Assembly: GCF_031846565.1 (NCBI RefSeq)
Contig: NZ_JAVRHL010000002.1
Coordinates: 1 to 64,000, forward strand
Origin: Tropicimonas_B omnivorans
GTDB taxonomy: Bacteria > Pseudomonadota > Alphaproteobacteria > Rhodobacterales > Rhodobacteraceae
Reading direction: 5' to 3'
Length of the DNA: 64,000 nt
Under the pieces are notes generated by a model. The model saw only the letters and a program-made list of their open reading frames with translations. It ran no database searches and was not told where the DNA came from. Below, in pieces: positions 44,789 to 54,361 of the stretch (the stretch's first letter is position 1; each line of letters starts with the position of its first letter). Position numbers and translations under genes: made by a program.

Positions 44789-45520
44789 TCAGATCGACAG
44801 GAGCAGGACCGCGTAGACCGCCGCCGCGCCGACGAAGGGCCAGAGACGGCTCTCGCGCTCCTCGGGCAGTTCCTCCTTGAGGACGTTCAGCACCACCCCG
44901 CCTGCGAGGAAGGCGAAGAGGAAGCCGATGGACAGCTCGGACAGGTCGGCGAAGCTGCCGAGGGCCCACCCACCGAGGACGGCGCCGGCGAGGATCCACC
45001 GGGCGACGTGATCGTAACGCGCCTTGTGATCCTGCCGCAGTCCGAAATCGTTGGTGACGAAATGCAGGGCCATGGCGATCCCGTAGATCACGAGCGACCA
45101 GATGCCCTCCTCCTCGCGGTGCAGCAGCAGGTAGCCGATGATGACGTTGTAGGCGGCGAAGGAGCCGATATGCAGCCAGAAGGTCCCGGCCGGATGCGCC
45201 TCTTCCTGCCCGGTCGCCATCTCTCTCTTGCGGGACGTCTTGATGGCGCGTTCCAGCCCGTAGAAGACCACGAGGCCGATCAGGGCGAGGGAATAGACGA
45301 CGCCCTCCGCCATGCCCTCGTCGGTGCCCAGCTCCTCGGCGAAGATGCTGCGGTGCTCCGCGAGTTCGGGCAGCACGTGCAGGAAGACATAGGCCACCGC
45401 CACGCCTCCCGCGCCCGAGAGCCAGCGGCTGCGCGGCGTCCGGCCGAGGAAGGTCAGCCAGCCGATGCCGAGATGGACGACGGCGAAGAGGCAGGCGAAG
45501 AGGAGACTGAGAAGGATCAT
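44789..45520 (-). CDS. ZIP-like polytopic membrane protein
   Basis: 243 residues, about seven to eight membrane helices. FLHVLPELAEH in the second helix and AGGVVLNVLKEELPEE near the end resemble ZIP-family metal-transporter motifs. HFVTNDFG sits where ZIP proteins have their metal His/Asp/Asn. The binding residues look thinned out compared with classical ZIPs, so transport is uncertain. I chose the ATG at 45520, just before the first helix; a TTG at 45547 is possible. Neither has a good ribosome-binding site. Confidence 0.6.
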   Translation of the reverse strand: MILLSLLFACLFAVVHLGIGWLTFLGRTPRSRWLSGAGGVAVAYVFLHVLPELAEHRSIFAEELGTDEGMAEGVVYSLALIGLVVFYGLERAIKTSRKREMATGQEEAHPAGTFWLHIGSFAAYNVIIGYLLLHREEEGIWSLVIYGIAMALHFVTNDFGLRQDHKARYDHVARWILAGAVLGGWALGSFADLSELSIGFLFAFLAGGVVLNVLKEELPEERESRLWPFVGAAAVYAVLLLSI

Positions 45521-45734
45521 GGGGTAGCTTGTCGGGTCCAGGGGCAAGGCGAGGCGCGGATGTGGCCTTGCCGGACCGTACCACGATCCTGCGCGGCGTC
45601 ACTCCCGTCCCATGAAGGGGGGGCGGCACCGGGCGAGGGCACGGCCGTTCATGTCGAGGCGCATCCGTCTTCGAGGTGAGGATCGGCCCGTCATTCTGCA
45701 CCTCTGTCCGGACGCTCCCGGTCGCGTCGCGCAG

Positions 45735-46964
45735 TCAGGGCCTCTGGCCGGCCGCTGCCTCGCGCCGGTTGATCGAGGCGACCCAGAGGATCACCAGAAG
45801 GGCCAGCGCGGAGCAGGCCTGCATGAGCCCCGCGAGGATCCAGTGGCCCGCGGACGGGGTCAGCGCAGCGCCCGCGATCGCCGACAGCACCGCGCCTCCG
45901 CCGATCATGCAGGCCCCGCCGAGGCCGCTCGCGGTGCCTGCAAGCCGCGGACGGACCGACAGCATCCCCGAGGTGACGTTCGGCAGGACGAGGCCGTTGC
46001 CGATGCCGACCCAGATGAACGAGCCGAAATAGACGACGGGCGAGACCGGACCCGTCGCCATCCAGAGCGCCAGCGACGCCAGGCCAGCGGCGCAGACCAC
46101 GCAGCCCAGGATCGCCATCCGGTCGATGCCGACGCGGCTCGAGTAGCGCCCGGTGAGAAAGTTGCCCAAGGCGTAGCCCACCGCCGGAAAGCCGAAGAAC
46201 CCGCCCATCTGGGATGGCGACAGGTCGAACACTTCCGTCGCGACGTAGGGCGCACCGCCGAGGAAACTGAAGAACGCGCCCGAGGCCAGCATCGCGGTGA
46301 GGCAGTAGCCCCAGAACCGGCGCGACGTGACGAGTTCGGGGTATTCGCGGAACTGAGCCGAGAAAGTGGCTGCCGTGTCCGTCGCCGTCTCGCCGAGATC
46401 GAGGTGGATGAGGGCGGCCACGCCCGCGCCGCAGACGAACAGCAGCCAGAAATTGGCCTTCCAGCCGAACACCTCGTCGAGAACGCCGCCGATCATCGGA
46501 CTGATCATCGGGACCAGAGCCATGCCCATCGTGACGTATCCGATCATCGAGGCGGAGCGGTCGGGGGGATAGATGTCCCGCACGACGGCGCGGGAGAGCA
46601 CCAGCCCCGTCACCACCGCCGCCTGCATCATTCGCCAGAAGAGAAAGCCGCCGGCGCTTGCGGCGAAGAGGGTGCCGAGCGTCGCGAGAAGGAAGATCGC
46701 CATCGCGCCGAGAAGGACCGGGCGACGTCCGAACCGGTCCGAGATCGGACCGATCAGGATCTGGAGGACGGCGTTGATGCCGAGATACGCCGTCACCGTC
46801 AGCTGCATCACCGCGTAGGGCGTTCCGAAATGCTCCGTCATCGAGGGCAGCGACGGCAGGAACACGTTCATGCTCAGCGCCGAGATGCTGGCCAGGGCGA
46901 CGAGCGTGACGATGTGGGGCGGGGTAGTCCGGTCTAGAAAACGGACGCTGGGGGAGCCGGCCAT
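45735..46964 (-). CDS. MFS exporter, Bcr/CflA drug-resistance family
   Basis: 409-residue major facilitator with 12 predicted helices. Motif A is GPISDRFGRRPVLL between helices 2 and 3. The first helix region LSMNVFLPSLPSM is typical of Bcr/CflA proton-coupled drug exporters. Start at 46964 (MAGSPSVRF) gives family length. The frame continues upstream antisense to pccB. Substrate unknown. Divergent from pccB across about 130 bases. Confidence 0.9.
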   Translation of the reverse strand: MAGSPSVRFLDRTTPPHIVTLVALASISALSMNVFLPSLPSMTEHFGTPYAVMQLTVTAYLGINAVLQILIGPISDRFGRRPVLLGAMAIFLLATLGTLFAASAGGFLFWRMMQAAVVTGLVLSRAVVRDIYPPDRSASMIGYVTMGMALVPMISPMIGGVLDEVFGWKANFWLLFVCGAGVAALIHLDLGETATDTAATFSAQFREYPELVTSRRFWGYCLTAMLASGAFFSFLGGAPYVATEVFDLSPSQMGGFFGFPAVGYALGNFLTGRYSSRVGIDRMAILGCVVCAAGLASLALWMATGPVSPVVYFGSFIWVGIGNGLVLPNVTSGMLSVRPRLAGTASGLGGACMIGGGAVLSAIAGAALTPSAGHWILAGLMQACSALALLVILWVASINRREAAAGQRP

Positions 46965-47093
46965 GAGTGACGCTATAGGCAACCCCGAGGGGCATGCCAA
47001 CGGCCTATCTTGCATGCCCGCACTTGCCATGCAGGCCGGCAGCCATTTGGATGGACGGCGCCGAATGGGCGCGCGGGGGAGGATGCAAAGCGC

Positions 47094-48626
47094 ATGAAGG
47101 AGATCGTCGAGGAACTGGAGGCGCGGCGTGCGGATGCGAGGCAGGGCGGCGGCGAGAAGCGCATCGCGGCTCAGCATGCCAAGGGCAAGCTGACCGCGCG
47201 GGAACGGCTCGACCTGTTGCTGGACGAGGGCTCCTTCGAGGAGTTCGACATGTTCGTCCGCCACCGATGCACCGATTTCGGCATGGATGAGCAGCGTCCG
47301 GAGGGGGACGGCGTCATCACCGGATGGGGCACGATCAACGGCCGGATGGTCTGCGTCTTCAGCCAGGATTTCACTGTCTTCGGCGGATCACTGAGCGAGA
47401 CCCACGCCCAGAAGATCTGCAAGATCATGGATATGGCCGTGCGTGTCGGAGCCCCCATCATCGGGCTGAACGATTCGGGCGGCGCGCGCATCCAGGAGGG
47501 GGTCGCCTCCCTGTCGGGCTATGCCGAGGTGTTCCGGCGCAACATCGAGGCATCGGGCGTCGTGCCGCAGATCTCCGTCATCATGGGCCCCTGCGCGGGC
47601 GGAGCGGTCTATTCGCCGGCGATGACGGATTTCATCTTCATGGTGGAGGGCACGAGCTACATGTTCGTGACCGGCCCCGACGTGGTGAAGACGGTCACGA
47701 ACGAGGTCGTGACGGCCGAAGAGCTGGGCGGCGCCTCCACGCATACGCGCCGCTCCTCTGTCGCGGACGCGGCCTATGCGGGGGACGTGGAGACGTTGGC
47801 CGAAGTGCGGCGACTGGTGGATTTCCTGCCGCTGTCAAACCGCTCCGACGCCCCTGTCCGCCCGTTCTTCGACGCCCCCGAGCGGATCGACGAAAGCCTC
47901 GACACGCTTGTCCCGTCCAGTCCGACCATGCCCTACGACATGAGGGAGCTGATCCTGAAGATCGCCGACGAGGGCGATTTCGACGAGATGCAGGCGCAGT
48001 TCGCCCAGAACATCATCACCGGCTTCATCCGCATCGAGGGGCGGACGGTCGGCGTGGTCGGCAATCAGCCGATGGTGCTTGCCGGATGCCTCGATATCGA
48101 TTCCAGTCGCAAGGCTGCGCGGTTCGTGCGGTTCTGCGACTGCTTCGGTATCCCGATCCTGACGCTGGTGGACGTTCCGGGGTTCCTGCCGGGGACGGGG
48201 CAGGAGTTCGGCGGGGTCATCAAGCATGGCGCCAAGCTGCTCTTCGCCTACGGCGAAGCGACGGTGCCCAAGGTGACCGTGATCACCCGCAAGGCCTATG
48301 GCGGCGCATATGACGTGATGAGCTCCAAGCATTTGCGCGGTGACGTCAACTACGCATGGCCGACGGCCCGGATCGCCGTAATGGGCGCGAAAGGGGCAGC
48401 GGAAATTCTCTATCGCTCGGAGCTTGGCGATCCGAAAAAGATCGCCGAGCGGACGGCTGATTATGAGGAGCGATTCGCAAATCCGTTCATCGCTGCGGAA
48501 CGCGGCTTCATCGATGACGTGATCCAGCCGCATGCGACGCGGAGGCGCGTGGCGCGGGCCCTTGCCGCTTTGAGGGGCAAGAACGCCGAGTTGCCGTGGA
48601 AAAAGCACGACAACATCCCGCTATGA
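47094..48626 (+). CDS. pccB: propionyl-CoA carboxylase beta subunit
   Basis: 510-residue carboxyltransferase subunit forming methylmalonyl-CoA from propionyl-CoA and carboxybiotin. Conserved GKLTARERLDLLLDEGSFEE, GGSLSETHAQKI, DSGGARIQEG and, in the second half, DVPGFLPGTGQEFGG and YGGAYDVMSSKH. GGAGG upstream of the ATG at 47094 (a wide spacing of about 12). It works with PccA, encoded 2 kb downstream, and feeds the mutase at 54.4 kb. Confidence 0.95.
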   Translation: MKEIVEELEARRADARQGGGEKRIAAQHAKGKLTARERLDLLLDEGSFEEFDMFVRHRCTDFGMDEQRPEGDGVITGWGTINGRMVCVFSQDFTVFGGSLSETHAQKICKIMDMAVRVGAPIIGLNDSGGARIQEGVASLSGYAEVFRRNIEASGVVPQISVIMGPCAGGAVYSPAMTDFIFMVEGTSYMFVTGPDVVKTVTNEVVTAEELGGASTHTRRSSVADAAYAGDVETLAEVRRLVDFLPLSNRSDAPVRPFFDAPERIDESLDTLVPSSPTMPYDMRELILKIADEGDFDEMQAQFAQNIITGFIRIEGRTVGVVGNQPMVLAGCLDIDSSRKAARFVRFCDCFGIPILTLVDVPGFLPGTGQEFGGVIKHGAKLLFAYGEATVPKVTVITRKAYGGAYDVMSSKHLRGDVNYAWPTARIAVMGAKGAAEILYRSELGDPKKIAERTADYEERFANPFIAAERGFIDDVIQPHATRRRVARALAALRGKNAELPWKKHDNIPL

Positions 48627-48741
48627 GGCGCCTCCGGGCATCATTGGTTTTACTTTCGAGGGATGTTTGCGCCGTCATTGCCGAGACTTGCATAAATCAT
48701 TTGCGGAAAATGGATAACATGCGTCATCATCCCGCCATGAT

Positions 48742-48877
48742 CCGGGACCGAATCGGTTCCGGGCCGCGGAACACCACTGGCCAAGGAGGCGCCGACCAGT
48801 TTGTCGGCGAGCGCCAGCTACCGGGCATTAGAGCCCGGTCAATCCGCGCCGGTGTTGGGAGGCGCCGGCGCGGATTG
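48742..48877 (+). other. hairpin-rich leader before the DUF6497-like gene
   Basis: Four consecutive stem-loops: 48742-48750 with 48754-48762 (one G-U), 48791-48796 with 48803-48808, 48820-48826 with 48833-48839, and a perfect 13-base stem 48840-48852 with 48865-48877. The 12-base loop of the last holds GGGAGG, and its 3' arm ends exactly on the TTG I propose as start codon. The layout suggests a structured 5' leader or translational control element. It matches no riboswitch class I know. Confidence 0.45.
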
Positions 48878-49246
48878 CGTTCCATCTCCCTCTCACTTTC
48901 GCTCCTTTTGGCATCGGCCGCCGTCGCGGGCCCTCTCCCCTCGGGGCAGGAGGTCATTCCGCTCGACCGCTTCGTCGAACGCCAGGCGAGCGGCGAGACA
49001 TGGCTCATTCTTCGCTATCTTGCCCCCAGGATCGCGGCGAAAGGCGGCGATCTCGACTACATGGCGGTCGAAGCCGATCTCGATGCGCTCTGCGCCGAAG
49101 AGGTCTCGGGCGTCGATGCGCAGAAAGCTCAAGATATCACCGTGATCCTGCTGGATCGTCCGGTCGAACGCGGTGCCTCGGACACCGACGCGACGATGTT
49201 CATAGGCGCATACCGGGTGGAGCAGGGGGCCTGCGTCTGGCAATGA
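48875..49246 (+). CDS. secreted DUF6497-like protein
   Basis: With a TTG start at 48875 the product is 123 residues. Signal peptide SISLSLSLLLASAAVAG, then a domain with GQEVIPLDRFVE, a WLILRYLAPRIAAK strand/helix, and the ending AYRVEQGACVW. This resembles a Rhodobacteraceae family of small periplasmic proteins (DUF6497); function unknown. GGGAGG lies 12 bases before the TTG. In-frame ATGs further upstream would add a basic, non-signal N-terminus. Start is uncertain. It is the first small gene in the pccB-pccA interval. Confidence 0.62.
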   Translation: MRSISLSLSLLLASAAVAGPLPSGQEVIPLDRFVERQASGETWLILRYLAPRIAAKGGDLDYMAVEADLDALCAEEVSGVDAQKAQDITVILLDRPVERGASDTDATMFIGAYRVEQGACVWQ

Positions 49247-49437
49247 ATGCGCGATATCCTGCGCCTTGATGGTGCAGCCAAGTCACAGGACACGGGCCGA
49301 ATGCACGCTACCTATTTCCCGACGGAAATTCACGCTATCGTCAGCGGTGGACGCCCCAGGGCGACCGCAACACCCAAGTGGAACCCGATCACGCCAACGT
49401 GCGTTCGAGGTTTCGATACACCTTACAGGAGACAGGG

Positions 49438-49566
49438 ATGTCCACGAGCATTAAAGTCATTTTCGCCCTCGGCCTCGTTGCCTTCGCTGCGGCATGTGCG
49501 CAGGAAGAAGAAGTGGTCTTCGTCGAAGAGCCCATCGTCGCCGAGCCGGTCTACAGCAAGTACTGA
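49438..49566 (+). CDS. small lipoprotein, unknown function
   Basis: 42 residues. Short signal peptide with lipobox FAAAC (lipid Cys about 20), then only 22 residues, very acidic and Val-rich (EEEVVFVEEP), ending in YSKY. CAGGAGA upstream is a good ribosome-binding site for the ATG at 49438. I have the impression that similar lipoproteins sit near pcc genes in related bacteria. Too small for most gene callers' confidence. Confidence 0.68.
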   Translation: MSTSIKVIFALGLVAFAAACAQEEEVVFVEEPIVAEPVYSKY

Positions 49567-49638
49567 GCCGACGCAGTGGCGGGCTTGTCAAAGGCCCGCC
49601 ACACTGCTCCCGCTCCTCCGTCCGGTCGAGGGTGCGGC

Positions 49639-50058
49639 ATGATCAAGCATCGCGGATTCCCAAGCCGCCTGACCGGCACCGATTTCACATTCACGATCCG
49701 GCGCGCGAACAAGGCGGGGCCCACGCCCCTCATCGAGCGCAAGCGTTTCGCCGATCGCCGTCCGGCGGATCGCGCGGCCGATGCCGCCTTCATGGCGGCG
49801 CTTTGGGATCAGTTCGGAGACGAGCCGTTCGAGCGTGGCAACCTCGACGGCGGACGGCTCTCCTGGTTTCTCGGCCGCGAAGTCCTGCCAGCGTCCGAAC
49901 CGTTCGATCCAAAGGATTACAGCCAGCTTCTCAGGATCGACGTCGCTGCCGCACACGCCGCGTTTCCCAATTCCGTGCCGTCTGAGGCCGGGGAATGGGG
50001 AGAGGACGAGGAGGCGGCCGAAGGCGGCGCCGAGGAGGACGACGAGGATTGGGCGTGA
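49639..50058 (+). CDS. hypothetical protein
   Basis: 139-residue soluble protein with no signal peptide. The N-terminal half is basic (IKHRGFPSRLTGTDFTFTIRR). The C-terminal 30 residues are almost all Glu/Asp/Gly/Ala (GEDEEAAEGGAEEDDED). No domain recognised. The GAGGG before the ATG at 49639 is acceptable; an in-frame start at 49576 is less likely. It lies in the pccB-pccA interval and is followed by a strong hairpin. Confidence 0.6.
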   Translation: MIKHRGFPSRLTGTDFTFTIRRANKAGPTPLIERKRFADRRPADRAADAAFMAALWDQFGDEPFERGNLDGGRLSWFLGREVLPASEPFDPKDYSQLLRIDVAAAHAAFPNSVPSEAGEWGEDEEAAEGGAEEDDEDWA

Positions 50059-50077
50059 TCCGGCGCATGGCTCCACT

Positions 50078-50101
50078 CGGGCGGCCGACATCGGCCGCCC
50101 G
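50078..50101 (+). terminator. palindromic hairpin after hypothetical gene
   Basis: Perfect 11-base stem (50078-50088 with 50091-50101) with a two-base loop, 19 bases past the stop, no T tract. Probably a factor-assisted terminator. The remaining 200 bases to 50302 hold no gene. Confidence 0.45.
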
Positions 50102-50302
50102 TGGTGCCGTGCCGGATCGTCTCGTGCCGGGCGCGCCCCGGCGCTCCGGCAGCGCGCTTCCCCGAGGCGAGAGGGCGCGCGCCCCAAGGACTGCCTTCGG
50201 CGGCATTGCGCCGAATTGGAACATTTCCTGCACCCGCGAGTTGCTGCGGCGTACCGCGCGAAGCACTGTTCCATTGAGCAGCAACAAAACAGGAAGATTT
50301 TC

Positions 50303-50503
50303 ATGCAAGCCCTCATCAAGCCCGTTCTCGCCCTCTCCGTCGTTGCCGGTCTCGCCGCGTGCGACACCGATCTCGAGCGGGGCGTCACCGGCGCGGCCAT
50401 TGGCGGCGTGGCTGCGTCTGCCACCGACAACGACGTTGCGGCCGGTGCGGCCGTCGGTGCCCTCGCTGGCGTCTATTGCGACGACGCGGGCGTCTGCCGC
50501 TGA
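50303..50503 (+). CDS. small glycine-zipper lipoprotein
   Basis: 66 residues. Lipobox GLAAC (lipid Cys about 20), then a Gly/Ala-rich segment GVTGAAIGGVAASA and AAGAAVGALAGV with glycine-zipper spacing, and an ending with two Cys (YCDDAGVC). Outer-membrane or periplasmic placement expected. AGGAAG precedes the ATG at 50303. A true terminator follows about 40 bases later. Confidence 0.72.
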   Translation: MQALIKPVLALSVVAGLAACDTDLERGVTGAAIGGVAASATDNDVAAGAAVGALAGVYCDDAGVCR

Positions 50504-50544
50504 TCGGCCTCGGGCGGCACCGCGCCGCCTGATCCGGACTCAAG

Positions 50545-50583
50545 AACGCCACCTCGGCCGCGCCGCCGGGGTGGCGTTTTTTC
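50545..50583 (+). terminator. rho-independent terminator upstream of pccA
   Basis: Nine-base outer stem (50545-50553 with 50570-50578), with more GC pairing inside, and six T at 50577-50582. It ends only 35 bases before the pccA ATG. Confidence 0.8.
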
Positions 50584-50617
50584 GTTGTATCGGCGCGTCC
50601 CTGAGGGAGGAGCGCCG

Positions 50618-52614
<1,997 letters not shown>

Positions 52615-52618
<4 letters not shown>

Positions 52619-52977
52619 ACCGCCTCGCGTCCTGGGCCACCCACGCCCTTGCCTTCGTTGCCGGACTTGCCGTCGCGTGGGCCGTCAACGCCGCGCTGGC
52701 CGGGGTGGTGCTTTCGAGCGGCCGTCTGGCTGCCTTCATCGGAACGCTGGTTGTGCCGGCGTTCGGGGGCCTCGCGGGCTATGCCGGGTCGTGGATGATC
52801 CTTGCCGGGCGGCTTCTCAAGGGGCGGTTCTGGGCCGGGGCGTTCGCGCTCGTCGTGCTGATCTGGGGGGCGGCGCTCTACGGCATGCTGGCCGGATACG
52901 TCACCTTTAAGGAAGGCGCTGGCGCTGCGCTTGTCCTGCTGTTCGTGACCGGTGGTATCGCGATGACGCGCAGATGA
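52615..52977 (+). CDS. four-helix membrane protein, unknown function
   Basis: 120 residues, about four hydrophobic helices with short loops and an MTRR end. The ATG overlaps the pccA stop (ATGA), and its own stop overlaps the next gene the same way, so three genes are translationally chained. No family recognised. Confidence 0.78.
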
Positions 52978-53651
52978 CCTGGGCGGCGATCGACCCGCGG
53001 ATCTGGCAGGCGGTGATCGCCGGGGCCTTCCTCGCCATCGGCTGGATGGTGAACGGCTGGCAGAACCGCAAGGCGGACGAGCGGCGGTATCTCGAAGGGA
53101 TCGCGCGGGACAGGGAGCAGCGCGCCGAGCGCATCCGCGACATCCACCGCGCCCTCTTCGCGGAGATCAGCGCCCACGTCCACAACCTCGGATCGGAGGC
53201 GCTTCTGGACGGGCACGAGGCGCAGATGGCAGAACGCTTCGCGGCGGAGCCGTCTCACGTTCCGCTCATTCCGACCGAGCAGGATGACATGATCTTCCGT
53301 GCAGTGACGGGGGAGATACACATCCTGCCGCGCACCTCGATCGACGCCGTGGTGCTGTTCTACCGCCAGCTTCGCGCCATCGCGACACTCGCGCGGGACA
53401 TGCGCTCGACCGCCTTCGCGAACGCCGAGACGTCCTCGAGGCTGGTCATGTACGGCGATTATATCGAGATGAAGAAGCAGGCCCTGCGCTACGGGCTGAT
53501 CGCGCTGCGGCTGATCGAGGTCTATGCCGAAGACGGGCCGGAGGCGGCACGACAGGACGAGCGGGCGATCCGCGATGGCCTAGTGCCGCCGCGTCCGCGC
53601 CGTGCGGTCAATACCCCGGGCGCGGCCCGGTTCGACCGGTCGTCGGAATAG
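52974..53651 (+). CDS. membrane-anchored helical protein, unknown function
   Basis: 225 residues. A single N-terminal membrane helix (about 12-28) is followed by a charged, probably coiled region (RKADERRYLEGIARDREQRAE, in part) and a mostly helical cytoplasmic domain. The C-terminus is Pro/Arg-rich. Coupled to the preceding membrane protein gene by ATGA. No family recognised; possibly a partner of that membrane protein. Confidence 0.75.
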   Translation: MTWAAIDPRIWQAVIAGAFLAIGWMVNGWQNRKADERRYLEGIARDREQRAERIRDIHRALFAEISAHVHNLGSEALLDGHEAQMAERFAAEPSHVPLIPTEQDDMIFRAVTGEIHILPRTSIDAVVLFYRQLRAIATLARDMRSTAFANAETSSRLVMYGDYIEMKKQALRYGLIALRLIEVYAEDGPEAARQDERAIRDGLVPPRPRRAVNTPGAARFDRSSE

Positions 53652-53759
53652 GCGTGTGGGTCTCGCGGTCCATCGACGGTCCTTTCCCTCGGCGGAGCGC
53701 CGGGCGCTCCCATGCCCCTGATATAGCGTTTCCCGCCTGATTTTGCAATTCTGCCCCGC

Positions 53760-54299
53760 TCAGGAGCCGCCGCCGCTGCGCTGCTCCCGCATCTCGTTCT
53801 GCCGAAGGGGCATCTTGTCGATGGTGCGACTGATCTCCCGCACGTCCCACGGGAACGGCTTGCGGAGCTCCACCCGCCCGTCCTTTCCCATGATCACCAG
53901 CGCGAAGCCGCGCGGACGGAGCTGGGAGCGGACGCCGGACCGGGCATCGGGGTCTGTGTCGGTCACCACGATGACATCCCGCGAGATCAGCTCGTCCGGA
54001 CGGGCGGAGAGAAGCTCCACCTGTTCGATGAAGCGGGGATCGGCCGGGGTGTCCGCGAAGACGACGATGGGCCGCCGCGTCCAGAGGTAATCGGCCAGAT
54101 CGACCTCGGCGGCATCGCGGATCTCCAGCGGAAGATCGGCATCCGGCGGCTCCGGTGCATCCTCCGGCAACGGATCCGCGCCGACGGCAAGCGCATCCTC
54201 ACCCTCCGGTGCATCCGTCTGGGCGAAAAGAGCGCTCCCCCCGATGAGGAAGAGAGCGCCGGCGAGGGCAAGAAAACGGAAGGTCGCGTGGACATGCAT
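53760..54299 (-). CDS. DUF4174 domain secreted protein
   Basis: 179 residues. Signal peptide ending GGSALFAQ, an acidic linker, then a DUF4174 domain (about 68-165). It has LADYLWTRRPIVVFADTP, DVIVVTDTDPDARS and KPFPWDVREISRTIDKMP. The fold resembles a thioredoxin-like or periplasmic domain without Cys; function unknown. Divergent from methylmalonyl-CoA mutase, with only 62 bases between the start codons, so their promoters must overlap. Confidence 0.85.
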   Translation of the reverse strand: MHVHATFRFLALAGALFLIGGSALFAQTDAPEGEDALAVGADPLPEDAPEPPDADLPLEIRDAAEVDLADYLWTRRPIVVFADTPADPRFIEQVELLSARPDELISRDVIVVTDTDPDARSGVRSQLRPRGFALVIMGKDGRVELRKPFPWDVREISRTIDKMPLRQNEMREQRSGGGS

Positions 54300-54361
54300 G
54301 GGGGTTATATAGTCAATCGGGGGGCATAGGCGAAGACATGCCCGGACCCGAGGAGATCACG

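Noticed and set aside
48742..48877. Cobalamin riboswitch suggested by CCACTGG and location near B12-dependent metabolism
   Set aside because: The B12 box and the other conserved cobalamin-aptamer cores are absent; only one short motif coincides.
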